Part shown: one piece after another, positions 33,281 to 44,840 of the stretch
Layout: every line of letters begins with the position of its first letter
Numbering within the stretch: the first letter of the stretch is position 1
Assembly: GCA_036873755.1 (NCBI GenBank)
Contig: JAVTVY010051604.1
Location: 1-64,000, forward strand
Length of the DNA stretch: 64,000 nucleotides
Direction: 5' to 3'
Origin: Hanleya hanleyi
Taxonomy: Eukaryota; Mollusca; Polyplacophora; Lepidopleurida; Hanleyidae
Notes under the pieces: generated by a model
The model's database searches: none
Seen by the model: the letters and a program-made list of their open reading frames with translations, nothing else
What the model was told of the DNA's origin: nothing
Translations under genes and position numbers: made by a program

Positions 33281-33895
33281 CTATGATTGAAGTAAATACG
33301 TTATTCCCCCTTCTTTATTTAGATATTTCTCCCATATGGAACAAGCTTTGGCATTTGTATGTGTACTATTATTTAAAACATCGCAAAATCTCCTGCACCC
33401 TTTCTCTTGCCTAAACAATATACTTAGATACTGATTAAATTGGGGATTATATTTGTCAATGAGGAAGTAATTTCTTTCTAAATCTAATTTCCATTGTTCA
33501 GGGATTGCTTTTATCAGCCTGTTGTAATCAAGAAAGGTTCCTTTTATCCCATAAATGAGCTTCAAATCGGTGAAATCCATTAACTTTCCTTTGTTACTAA
33601 CAATGTCTCTTAAATTTTTAATTCCACTTTTATACCATTGTTCAATGTATAGGTTTGGTACTCGAAAATGTTGATTAAACCATAATGGTTCGTTTCGTAT
33701 ATGTTCAGTTGTTTTTGCTTTCATTACTTTTTGAACACAGTACCAAGCTTGGAATGTATCTTTCCAAAATGGATTTTCAGCTTTATCTATCAATATTTTT
33801 AAGTATTCGTCTCCAAAAGTACATACTTCTCGTAGTTTTCTAACCCAATAATATTTTGCCATTTTCCCTCTTGTGTAATAATCTTTTTCATCCAA
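33281..33895 (-). pseudogene. L1-like ORF2 C-terminal domain
   Basis: This 204-codon frame begins MDEKDYYTRGKMAKYYWVRK and includes FWKDTFQAWY and a Cys-containing end, and resembles the region after the RT in L1/Tx1-like ORF2 proteins (W-x-W-V-R-R-L, P-F-W-K-D, A-W). The frame ends at a stop upstream of the 3' region. It continues, after frameshifts near 33900-33960, from the RT-distal part beyond the nested insertion. It would be part of the protein that primes reverse transcription at the target. Confidence 0.7.
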
Positions 33896-34034
33896 GAGAC
33901 CTTTAAAGATTGTATAAAATATTTCAAATTAACCATTCTTAATCCCCCATGCTTATAATCCTGTCACACTAACCCTTGTAATTCTGTCAGTTCCATCATT
34001 CCATATGAATTTAAAAAACAAAGAGTTCCGCTCC
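33896..34034 (-). pseudogene. L1-like ORF2 segment next to the nested insertion
   Basis: In one minus-strand frame the motif KFIWNDGTDRITRV is readable, which corresponds to the usual F-I-W-N block after the RT thumb of L1-like ORF2. A TAA and frameshifts follow. It joins on to the frame at 38003-38313 once the nested element is removed. Confidence 0.6.
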
Positions 34035-37000
34035 TTAAAGCTGACATGACCTTATTTAATGCACGAATGGTAGCGAAAAAAAATATATTCACAGATTTTA
34101 GTTCCAGTTGAATAATACCCGGCGGAACTAATCCGAGTGCCGAGTTCACGTCGCTATTCTGCCAACTTCTCAGCCGAGTACATTTGCCTTCACCGCATAT
34201 ATAAAGCTTGAATCGACTGAGGACCTTGCCAGTCTGAACTGACACTCCTACTGTGCACATCATATTCATGTTGTCGTTGTCTCCAGCCAAAACTCGAGCT
34301 CTGTGAGCATCATATCACATTCATTCGCAAACAGTATAAATATATCTGAAAAAATGGGTGATAAAATCTGAAGAATCTGACAACTATATATACACGATTT
34401 AGACATACCTTTCAGTATTTCTTCAACACAATGAAACCTGTTGGTCCCGTCACCAGTTTCTACAGCATTGTATTTCAATTTACCTCACTCGACGAAGAGG
34501 GCGCACGAAGCGACCGTTTTGGTAATTCTTGAGGCTCTACACGATGCACTCCACGTGCGATCTCTTTTTCGATACCCGGTATGACGATCCTGCTACAGGC
34601 CAACCCATGCTGACCGTTTACTGTGTCAAGGGGACAATGCGAGACTTGCTGTTGCTGTTGGAGACTATATGTGCAAACCGGAATGGCAAATTCCAAAATA
34701 CGGAGTTCCAAATTGAGAGCCCTTATTGCGATTGTCAGCCCGTCCAGTATTTTGACCTATCCACCAGTTGTATAGAAAGGTGAATTCTTTTAGCAGTCGT
34801 GGTTGGGAAATCTGGCGTATCTGACCTCCAACCTTTGGCCTTCAGTCACTATGACCACTTGAATAGGTCACTTCCAGTGACGTGAAAAGTAGGACTTCGG
34901 AAATGGCCGCAGATCTCGGCGAATATCCGAAAAAACAGACTTTACATCTAGTCAAATGGGTCTAGATAAATCATCTTAGGTCCACATGGGTTGTGCAGGG
35001 TCTCGTATTGAAGCGTTCGTCGAGGGTTCGTCGGGCCAGGTTACTGGGAGGTGGATACAAAATGGTATTCTGGACAAACACAAAATTCGGAACAATGGAT
35101 AAAATTCGGAATAATGGATATTACAGGAATGTCGCCAGCAATGGTCACTACACCATTTTTTACAAGGGTTGTGGGATAGCGCGGGCGATAGGTTGCGCTC
35201 GGTAGGGCATGATGAGTCTAGCCTGACAAGTTACCACCTCCTGCATGTTATCGGAGTTACAGACCTAGATGTGAGTGAACGATGGGGTTAGGTACAAATG
35301 AGTGAGTCACTGAATGAATCGTGCCCGGCGCACGGCTCTAATGATGGGGAGTAAGATCACTACACTCATACACCCAACTAAATCTAGCATCTAATGTCTT
35401 ATCTCCTTGACGCAATCGAATGAGAGAAAGAAGGATTAACAGCAACAGCAACAGCAACGAGCATTTTGCGTTTACACAACAAGCATTTTGTGTATTACAC
35501 ATTTTATTTATCCCCTACGTCATCACATGGCAACAAAGCTGTGGGATTCGCGATGGGTGCGGTTACAATTCGCCTATGCTATTGTAAGTTTATCAAACGC
35601 ATCCTCGACCATGTTCGCTCTTGTTCCTGTGAAATGATCATCCAGTCGTTCTGCTCTATTCCTAAGCGTCTTCGGACAATCCAGAGTACTGTAATGCCAA
35701 CATATCTTGGAACTGCTGTTTTCATAATTTGACCGCGGTTTTCACCGCCTCTGTGGGTGGTAACCCTAAATCCGCTTCTAATGATGACGTCATTTCCATG
35801 CAGGACATCACTTACAATCTATATTGTATCAGCGGCACCCCCAGGTGAGGACACATCCGTAAAAGGATATCGTTTTGGGCGATGACATGACTTCCATCAA
35901 GGGTCAATGCCCAATCCTCAAAAAATGTGTCCATCTAGCCACAGAACTCAGTAGCTGCGAAAGTGATCTCCGATCTAGCGGATTTCTGGGAGTGGAAACG
36001 GGATCACGTTCGTGCATGCACACAATTAATTTGCGGCGGAACTTTTCGTCAATATGGCTGCACCCTGTAAGGTTGACAATACCGCCCCACGGCACCAACT
36101 ACTATTATTCAACATAGAAATATTTTTGTATAAATTGAATGCATTGTCTTCTTATGATGACAATTAACTTCATTACACAATAAAATGCGACCGAATCGCT
36201 CGATTATCAAAGGCACTATTTCGTAGACGGCTCACTACCTGATTGCCGTACGCTCCTCATGGGAGGCTCTTTGTTCGTTCTATGTGAAAGGCTAAGTGTC
36301 GTCAATACAGAAATAGCCGAACGTGAGATTGAGCATGTGTGTGCGATGACGTTATGGCATTGCGATAGAGCGATAAGCCGTTACGATATAGCGTTAAGGC
36401 GTTCAGACTAGTGAAAAGCGTAACGTCGGGCATTGACACGCTTCACTACGTTTCGTTGATTGTCAATTCCATACGATATCACGTGATCATTTAGACCATT
36501 CAAAGCTTCTGAGCTACACTACTAGGCCGTTCGGATGGTAATACAGGTGGTTGCAGGGCTTTACTGTGTTGGGTCTATAAAAGCAATCCCGACGTTCACC
36601 AGAAGCTACGATATGTTGCCACACCAAAATCATATACATGGGTGAGGAGAAGCCGACACAGACACTGAAAGCGTACTGGCGGACACTGACAGTCCATTGA
36701 CTGATACTGCGACCCCACCCACTGACAACTGAAAGCACGGCCGCTGATAAGCAAACTACCTTCCAGGGAATGAAACGCAACACTAATAGGGTAGTGGAAA
36801 ACGATGCCGACGGGCTGACAAGAAGTCGTATGACCCCAAAGACAAATATATACGGACTGCATATTTATAAAACCATGACCCTATGATTTTGTACCCCACC
36901 CAAACCTGAGTGAGGAAGACTACGAATCTACCTTATTTTATCAGATCGACAGTTTCGTTACCCGAAATGCCGTCGACGAGCATTCAATTCGAGATCCTGC

Positions 37001-38006
37001 ACGACCAAAGTGGACCCAATATTGTGCATATAGGCCCATTTGCCTGGGTGTGCGGTCCATTTTTTTCGAATTTTTTAGATGTCCGGCTGTTTTTTAATCC
37101 TCTGTTTTGCATCCACCCGCCAGTCAGGTGATCAGAAATGACCGACAGTCAAAGGTCCAGGGTCATTTTCGCTTCATTCATCCACCACGATTTCCCAACA
37201 AAGAATGCTAAGAGATTTCGCATTTCTATACTACTGATGAATGAGTTAAAAATGGACGGGGTGACAATCAGAATCAATGTACCTTTCAGCTTATACCTCC
37301 GTCTTTAGGAATTTGCAATTGAGTGCGGGCAGGCCTGATTAGTAGACACAAAATATAACAATTCTAACTTTGGAATGAAATTTCCGAATTACAGTATTTT
37401 GAAGTCGGTATCAGAAAGCTGAATTCACAGCGCAATCGAATTGCACCATATCGAGCCTCAACTGATAATCGTGAAATAGAATGAACAGTTGCCCCTTCGT
37501 GTTTTTGGCGAGGGAGGTAAATTGACAAACAATGCCGGAGAAGTCTGTGACGGGATAAACAAGTGTCTTTCTTTTGGGCATGGAGCCTACTATAGACAAG
37601 TGATCCATGTTTCGAGGAAAACCCACCGGTATGTCTGAATCGTGTTTGAATAGTCATATCCCTAATTATATTGCCCAGGTTTTTCAAGATATCTTTATAT
37701 TGTGTGAGAGTTATTGTGTTATAGCATATGATGCTCACAGTCCGAATATGTGCTGGTGACAACAACAACAGCATAAATATGATGTGGACTGACCGAGAGT
37801 CTGTTCAGACTGGCAAGGTCCTCAGTCGATTCAGGCTTTATATATGCGGTGAAGGCAAATGTACTCGGCTGAGAAGTTGGCACAATAGCGACGTGAACTC
37901 GGCACTCGGATTAGTTCCGCCGGGTATTATTCAACTGGAACTAAAATCTGTGAATATTTTTTTTTCGCTACCATTCGTGCATTAAATAAGGTCATGTCAG
38001 CTTTAA
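34035..38006. mobile_element. TTAA-flanked DNA element with 250-bp inverted ends, family T2
   Basis: The element (34039-38002, 3964 bp) has inverted repeats 34039-34290 and 37750-38002, starting AGCTGACATGACCTTATTT, and is flanked by TTAA at 34035-34038 and 38003-38006. It interrupts L1-like ORF2 at a site whose two sides join into a readable frame. TTAA targets suggest a Kolobok or piggyBac relation. Internal frames are no longer than 136 codons and show no transposase signature, so this copy is probably non-autonomous. The interior has a diverged satellite unit (34960-35040) and an inverted AACGCC array relative (36363-36450). Confidence 0.85.
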
Positions 38007-38295
38007 GGTCACTTTCTAGTGGGTTTGGCAAGGCGAGGAAGAGGTGCACGAGCTTTGATAGGGCTAGGGACTTAATCACGGTTACTTTACCTAATAGTGT
38101 AAGGTTTCTGAGCTTCCATCTCGAAAGTTCTTTTTTAATAGCATTCAACTTAGACAGATAATTCATCTTCCATATCTCATGAAAGTTCGTAGCACTGAGC
38201 TTTATTCCCAAACTTGTGAATTCCGTTACCCAATTCAATTTTACATCCTGACAGAGTGTTGTTTCCACAGTGCTCAAAGATCCAATCCACTTGTC
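38003..38295 (-). pseudogene. L1-like ORF2, end of reverse transcriptase
   Basis: The minus frame reads WIGSLSTVETTLCQDVKLNW, then LGIKLSATN, YLSKLNAIKKELSRWKLRNL and LLGKVTVIKSLALSKLVHL. This is the RT thumb pattern (L-G-x-x-L-S, W-x-x-R-x-L-x-L-x-G-K-x-x-V-I-K) of L1-like elements. It is cut at the 5' truncation (38295) and by the nested element. Confidence 0.8.
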
Positions 38296-38480
38296 CAGAC
38301 GGCTCTTGTTCAATCAGAAGCCGACCATGAGAGTAAGTAATAGTATAAGTCATGGATGGAACACAAAATGAAACACAAACTGTGCATGTCGTTCGGATTG
38401 CTGAAGCTCAACTGACTGTGGAGTCTGAAGACTCGACCGCAATGCTGGCATTCATGGCTGGGTGGTCTTTGGACCGAACG
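38296..38480 (+). repeat. Target-site duplication of 185 bp, right copy
   Basis: This is the second copy of 32322-32506. Sequence of unit 1 resumes after it with TTGATGTCACCG, as in unit 2 at 44602. Confidence 0.85.
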
Positions 38481-38720
38481 TTGATGTCACCGTAAATTAT
38501 CCTTACGACTAAATGACTTCCTGCAGATCGAACATGTATACTCGCCAACAGGATCTTGAAAAGTAGACTCAAGGATGGAGTCAAACGCCACGGCTTCCTC
38601 AACCTTCAAGCGTGCATGTCCATGGATTACACTTTGGTGAGATCTCAACTGACTGTGTAGTCTGAAGTGGTGTCCACAGTCTAGGCCTGGATTTCTCATG
38701 GAGTACCGTAACCGTATACC
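38400..38720 (-). pseudogene. C2H2 zinc-finger gene fragment, unit 1
   Basis: On the minus strand DCGHHFRLHSQLRSHQSVIH is followed by YTCSICRKSFSRKDNLR and, in another frame, HECQHCGRVFRLHSQLS. These are C2H2 finger halves (C-x2-C-x12-H-x3-5-H) with frameshifts between and missing His pairs. The same fragment occurs at 44520-44840, and its last part also at 32400-32480 within the target duplication. It looks like a captured and decayed host gene exon. Confidence 0.7.
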
Positions 38721-38814
38721 GCCACTGCCATAAACCTTCCCTACAAAAAAAAACTCCCCTACGTTGTTCTCGCCACCAATCGCCGCCCTGCCTGTCAACA
38801 CTTGGATCATGTAT

Positions 38815-38855
38815 GTGTGTGTGTGCGTGTGTGTGTGTGTGTGCGGGCGTGTGTG
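38815..38855 (+). repeat. (GT)n microsatellite
   Basis: A run of GTGTGT with GCG breaks. A shorter version is in unit 2 at 44925-44970. Confidence 0.85.
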
Positions 38856-40360
38856 TACACGTATAAACCGTAAGATGAGGACCAAAGCTTGAATTCTTAC
38901 TATGTTTCCGAGGACCGACGTTGCTCCAAGATCCAGAAAGTGGTCCTTGGACTATTTTTTTCATATTAAAATGCGTTTCTTTTGGCAGCCATCTTGAATA
39001 CGACTGTCATTTTACCGTGAAAGATAAATTTTATTCGTAGCAGGAATTATTTGCTTGGCTTCAGCAAAATACATTACGTGCACAATACAGACATAATCCT
39101 TTACGCATTATATGATGATTTACCACTAATTTGACCATTATCATGCCCGCCAATTTGAATTTGGCGACCACCTTGGAAAATAATTTTACAGATCTTTCTT
39201 GAAAACGGACTAGAGCATTAATAAAAAGCATCGTTGCAAGTTTCATGACCTCGACTAAAACAATAAACGGTATTATTGTCATATAGCTGTATTTGACCAT
39301 TATATTGGCGGCTATCTTGAATTTGGCGGCCATATTGAAAAAGAAATGAGTGGGTCCTTATCAGAAAATGGTCAGGACATCTTTGGCTACTACCATGCCA
39401 AGTTGCATGCTTTTATCTCGAAGTGCACAAGTCGGCTAGTTCGGATATTGCTCCACCATTATGATATTGCTCAATTCGGCCCGCTCGAAAACCCTTTGAC
39501 GAAAAATATGATTGCATTTCCTTTGCGTTTCGGTTCAGAGCATACGGTTCCAGATTTTTCAACTCGTTCCATTCATTTCTGTTTTTCGGAGACCACGTGG
39601 ATGACGTGTCCTCCGCCAAAACTTGCCAAACAGGTTTTGTCAAAAGTCAAATCACTGGTCTTCGGATCGCTGACGTAACATTTCCTGATTGCAGACGCAA
39701 CATTTCCTGAATGCAATTTATTATGCCGCGCAACAATCGGCGCACAAATAGTCTTCACAATCCTATAGATGGTCCATTTTTCGATACCTAGTCACTGAAA
39801 AAAATGTGGTTCAGTGTTATATGGAATGTTGTCTCGTTCATTGTAGACTAGACTGGTAGACTAAACGTCTTTGAAAACGAATTTAGGCCTCTGCTAAAGA
39901 AATCACGTCAAAAAGTTTCAATCTTACCATTGAAGTATTTGTATGCAGGTATACTCGTCACAACTGATAAATCGGTTGACAATAGATAGGATTTGGTCCT
40001 GGAGTGGACCGAGAAAGGTGTTAATTGGTTCAGATTTTCTGTTAATTATTCACAGTCTTTGTCATATACCTTTTTGGAAGTAAAGTAAAAACAATGAACT
40101 GACATAACCTCGGGGATATGGTAGCACAATTGGTCATAATCGTATTTTTTTTCTTTACTTGATTTCATCCGTGTCCCTCTCCATGTCTAAATCCTCAATT
40201 TGAATTGGTCAGTCCGACCGCATGAAGTCACGTGCTGTTGTCGCGCCACTTTTGCCACGTCAGTCGCCTGGCGTCACTGCGTTCCTCATTTGAACTGAAA
40301 ATTTGCGTGCGGAGAACCACACAGCCCTAGGGCGAACATTTCTTTGTAGTTTCACAGCTG

Positions 40361-40968
40361 TTTTACAGCTATTTACTGAAATAAATTGAAAAAAAAATGT
40401 ACTATTTTACGGTCATTTGTCTTAAAAATTGAATAATTAAAAAGCTAAGCCGAATGTACAAAAAGTGAGAAACACATTACTAGACCACATTATAAGTAAG
40501 AAGCACGCTAAATTTCAAAAGCGTAGCATGGATACTTTTCGAGAAATAAACGTTTAGGTATCGGATTCAGTAAAAAAAATGAAAGGCTAGAAATCGGGCA
40601 AAATGTGTCCAGCTAAACATCTGATGAATTAATCCTAATTTTTTGCTTGAATTCTATTGTCAAATACATTTTTAATTATTAACTATTAGGGTGGTCCGTT
40701 CCTGCGAGTCAATTATCAATACAATGCACTCTCAGGCAGCTATTAACGACTTACAATAGACAGGCACACGAAAGGTTAATCTCTTCCCAGCTGGATATCG
40801 CATCACCTGTAAGGCAATCTGTTTAATTTTCCAGTGCCTTAACAACTTGTAATTAGAATTTTGATTTAATTTTTGTTCACCAAATGTTAGACGAAATAGT
40901 GAATATTTGAATGAAGAAATAAAACAAAATTACCAATTTTGACCCTCTTAGGGGTCAGTTATCCTTAA
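40361..40968 (-). mobile_element. TTAA-flanked element T1, copy 3, truncated
   Basis: The right end (GACCCTCTTAGGGGTCAG... to TTAA at 40965-40968) is kept, but the left end is cut at the duplication junction. The sequence matches copy 2 over about 600 bases. Confidence 0.8.
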
Positions 40969-42719
40969 GCATGTTGTTTTTCCGCGATGTTATGTACAAC
41001 ATCGTGAAAGTTGTTCTGATGACAATACAGTTTATTTACTTGTGAAACCTGACTTGTGGCAGTCTTAGAACAGTATCAAATACGTAGTTTACAACAAATA
41101 CCATACTGGTATATATGAAGAAAATCAAATTCAACTCCTGGTAAATTTGACAAAATTCATTATTTCATCTCCTGGGGTATGCGCATCCCCAAACAAATGT
41201 ACATTTTCAAAAGCTTCCAGTGAAATATGTGACGCCAGTTGATTACGGCAGAACAGGGAGGGGGGTTGGCTTAATGTCACATTCAAGGTTGTTTCACTCA
41301 TATGGTCACCGTCAGTTTGATTGGTGGAGGAAGCCGGAGTACCCAGATAGAATCACCACATGTTTATTTAATGGAATAGATGCAGAAAATCAGAGAAGTT
41401 AAAAATGTCATGAAAATGACAAAAACTAATGCTTCAAACAATGTTAAATATGTCTACGAAATTTCATTATACCAGAACATGAATAGGTGCAAAACATTGG
41501 CAGAGTTCAAAACGTCATAAATATGACCAAAAAAAATAATATTTCATCTGACAAATAGCAAGTGGGCATCTTCGAAGCATGTTTAAGAAGAATGCATCCA
41601 ACTCAAAATTCCATGACTATTTGATTATACTTGAGTGCCAACAATTACTGTAATTGATGGTGAAAATGGCAAAGTCCAAAACATCATAAATTCGACAAAA
41701 ATATTTCATCTCACAGTACCAGGTGCTTCGAAGCATGTTTAATAAATCTGCAAAGTTTCAAAAACATTTAGTCAAAATTCTATTGCTAGTTTATTATACA
41801 ATTTACTAAGCCAGTGCGACAAACAGACAGACGGAGAGCAAACATTCAGTACCTCTCGGCTTGTTTGTAGAGGAGGGGAAACTGGCAGACAGAGCAAATA
41901 CTTACTGCTTCCCGGCAACTTCGCATCGGAGGCATAAAAACTGGAAATAATAGATGTTCATTGTCTAAAGGTTATAGATGGTAGGGTTGATAAGTTTAAA
42001 AAAAATTGTCATAACAAATAGATAAAGGCACTCACGTAAAGAGGGGAGCCACGAGAGCATGATAACATTTACCATTCAAGCGTACAACAAACTAAATGAT
42101 CACAACTAGTAAAAGAGATTCCATATGCACCAAGCTTGAAACGTGAAATCGCCATCAAAACTGCAAATCTTAGCAGAGAGGAAGTCAGGTGTTCAAAGAG
42201 AACTTCAAAGCAAGAGCAATAACTCTGATACCTGTTTAGGTGAAAACAGTTGGAGGGTCGGGTAGCTGACGTAAGAAAATTAAGTCCTGCGTGTTGACTG
42301 AGCGTTCTGTGTAACACAGGCGAGTCACGCCCGTCGAGCGCCTCATTTTTTTCTTCCCGGGAAAGCGAAAGAGCGGGTCTATAAAATGTTTCAAAGATTA
42401 CAGACGATTTACAAGGTTTTAGAAAGAAAGATTTCCACAGTTGTTCATTCTATTAATATCAGTCCTTATAGTAGAGCGATATGGTGAAAATATTGTGCAC
42501 TTCGAGGTAAAAGCACGAAACTTGGCATAGTAGAAGCCAATGATGACCCGCTCAATTTCTGATAAGGACCCACACAATTTTTTCCCAATATGGCCGCCAA
42601 ATTCAAGATGGCCGCCATAATAATGGCCAAATACTGAAATTACCTTAGTCCATTGTTTGATTTGTGTCAGAAGCCTAAAACTTGGCATGATGCTAGCTAT
42701 TGGTGTCTCCGTCATTTTC

Positions 42720-43640
42720 CATTTAATGTTTCGGGGTGTTGACTACGACTTGACGGATGTCCACGTCATCTGTGATGTCATTGATAACGTCATCAGTAGA
42801 AGTAGTAGCCAAAGTGGGCATTTGGGGGTGTAAAGGAAGGTGTTTGGAGTAGAGATGGTCCATCCGTGGTCCGAATGGGCCGTGTGGTGTGTCAACTTGT
42901 GGCTCTCTGCATGTAGACGACGAATGGTATGGTATTTGTTGAAAGTCGCATTGTGCTACGCATGCGCAGTTAGGCAGTGGTAACGAAATATGTCATTTTG
43001 GACGTCATTCTGGAGGTGCGCATGGATATATTTGAGCGATTGAGGGACCATTCTTAGTCCGAATGCGTCGTGTGATGTGTCAAAGTGAAGCCCTCGGTGT
43101 GTAGACCACGACTTGAGGGGTGTCCACGTCGTCTGTGACGTCATCGGTGAGATTATCAGTAAGAGAAGTAACAAAAGTGGGCATTTTGAGGGTGCGAAGG
43201 GAGGTTTTTTGGGTAGAGATGGACCATCCGTGGTCAGAATGGACCGTGCTGAGTGTCATCCTGTAGCTATGTGCATGTGGGCAACGAATGGTATGGTTTT
43301 TATTGGAAGTAGATTGCGCTACGCATACTCAGTTGGGCAGTTGTAACATCAAAATGTCATTCAGGGTGTGCGTGGGAGTGTGTTTGAGCGATTGAAGGAC
43401 CATTCTTGGTCCGAATGCGTCGTATGAGGTGTCATTGTGATGTCCTTGGTGTGTAGACCACGACATGGGGGGAATGTCCACGTCATCTGTGACAGCATTG
43501 GTGATGTCACCAATAGGAGTAGTATCCAAAGTGGGCATTTTGGGCGTGTGAAGGAAGGTGTTTGGGGTAGAGATGGACCATCCGTGGTCCAAATTGCCCA
43601 TGAGGCGTGCCCAACTCCCATCTTAAGGTATGGACGCACT
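42720..43640 (+). repeat. S2-type satellite modules in unit 2
   Basis: These are the counterparts of 30481-31560, with one deletion of about 180 bases near 43000. Confidence 0.8.
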
Positions 43641-43651
43641 AACGATGGTGA

Positions 43652-43708
43652 GTGAGTGAGTGCGCGCGCGCGTGTGTGTGTGTGCGGGTGTGTGTGTTTG
43701 TGTGTGTT
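43652..43708 (+). repeat. Alternating GTGAG, (CG)n and (GT)n run, unit 2
   Basis: This is the counterpart of 31565-31620, with a shorter CG part and an interrupted GT part. Confidence 0.85.
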
Positions 43709-43751
43709 GTGTGAACATCGTGCTTAGTTAGCCGTTTCTCTTTCGGAAGAC

Positions 43752-43919
43752 ATGGAGGCTCTGAAGAGCCGTTCTTTTCTGTCGCTGGAAGACAGAACTG
43801 TCATAGCCACAGCGTCAGGATCAATAGAACAAAGACCATTGCGGGGTCCACGAGCCGTCGCTGGTTCCGGTGTGAGCGCTCGTGGTCCATATCCCGAGCA
43901 TCAAGGATGGCTTTCATAG
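43752..43919 (+). CDS. Short open frame of 55 codons, copy in unit 2
   Basis: The frame has the same start, stop and length as the copy at 31661-31828. The differences are two replacements (Val to Ala, Arg to Leu) and three silent changes by my count. Its function is unknown. Confidence 0.2.
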   Translation: MEALKSRSFLSLEDRTVIATASGSIEQRPLRGPRAVAGSGVSARGPYPEHQGWLS

Positions 43920-44416
43920 TCCAGTATAGTGGTGGGTGACAGCACACCTCGCCATCGAGCCGAAGACCGCTTCTGTGAACTCTTCCAGGATCTGGCATCA
44001 CCCCTCGTTGTCGTCACCATCTGCAAACATGGACCGAACCACTGCTCGGTAACCCATGATTGAGTTTACCACGGTCACATGCTGTAAAATGCGAGTGGTA
44101 TAGAGATGGGGCTTCGTCATGGCTCTGCAACGGTTGGAATGGGGGTGTGGGGTCCAGAGGGACGTATTTTATAGGCGATATCACACATGTGCGCTTATAC
44201 ATAGTCTGTGATAAGTACTATTCTTATTGGTTAGCCAAATAATAGAACAACAACAACAAGAATTACAGGTCAATCATTTTATTATCCCCTTCATCATAGC
44301 ATACCCACGCTAGCGGAGCCGCTATGGGTGTGTTTACTATTCACTTATGCTATTGTCCGTGTCGTGATCGCATAGTCAGCTGCTCTTCTCAAATCAGAAG
44401 TTGATTGTGCTGATCT

Positions 44417-44601
44417 CAGACGGCTCTTGTTCAATCAGAAGCCGACCATGAGAATAAGTAATAGTATAAGTCATGGATGGAACACAAAATGAAACACAAA
44501 CTGTGCATGTCGTTCGGATTGCTGAAGCTCAACTGACTGTGGAGTCTGAAGACTCGACCGCAATGCTGGCATTCATGGCTGGGTGGTCTTTGGACCGAAC
44601 G
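44417..44601 (+). other. Empty L1 integration site
   Basis: A single copy of the 185-bp sequence that is duplicated around the L1-like element in unit 1. It continues directly into TTGATGTCACCG without a poly(T) run, so it represents the state before insertion. Confidence 0.85.
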
Positions 44602-44840
44602 TTGATGTCACCGTAAATTATCCTTACGACTAAATGACTTCCTGCAGATCGAACATGTATACTCGCCAACAGGATCTTGAAAAGTAGACTCAAGGATGGA
44701 GTCAAACGCCACGGCTTCCTCAACCTTCAAGCGTGCATGTCCATGGATTACACTTTAGTGAGATCTCAACTGACTGTGTAGTCTGAAGTGGTGTCCGCAG
44801 TCCATGCCTGGATTTCTCATGGAGCACCCGTATACCGCCA
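44520..44840 (-). pseudogene. C2H2 zinc-finger gene fragment, unit 2
   Basis: This is the counterpart of 38400-38720, with the same finger halves on the minus strand and a few extra changes (GTCCGCAGTCCATGCC near 44795). Confidence 0.65.

Larger units (their letters stand above)
32507..38295 (-). mobile_element. 5'-truncated L1-like retrotransposon, itself interrupted
   Basis: The element runs on the minus strand. Its poly(A) tail is the T-rich run at 32507-32530, and its 5' end is at 38295. After removal of the nested element (34039-38002 and one TTAA) about 1.8 kb remains, encoding only the C-terminal part of ORF2. A 185-bp target duplication flanks it. The ORF2 style (LGKVTVIKSLALSKLVHLF) is that of L1/Tx1-like elements common in aquatic invertebrates. 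Confidence 0.85.
30240..39430. repeat. Inverted pair of a CAAGATGGCCGCC-type end within unit 1
   Basis: Bases 30240-30380 (GTGCACTTCGAGGTAAAAGC through AATATGGCCGCCAAATTC) recur inverted at 39308-39430. The pair suggests a composite DNA element of about 3.3 kb, not counting the later L1 insertion, with the satellite modules and zinc-finger remnant inside. In unit 2 the left end is at 42496-42640 and the right end is deleted. No transposase was seen. Confidence 0.65.
28102..40354. repeat. Large tandem duplication, unit 1 (interrupted)
   Basis: Bases 28102-32506 match 40361-44601 and bases 38481-40354 match 44602-46262, in the same order and orientation. The stretch 32507-38295 plus one 185-bp target duplication is absent from unit 2. 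Without the insertion the unit is about 6.3 kb. It holds part of T1 copy 2, satellite modules, a (GT)n run, a 55-codon frame and a zinc-finger remnant. Confidence 0.9.

Noticed and set aside
37364..37774. 136-codon minus frame within the T2 element as a transposase
   Set aside because: It overlaps the inverted end, has no transposase motif, and a second frame in the same place is equally open.
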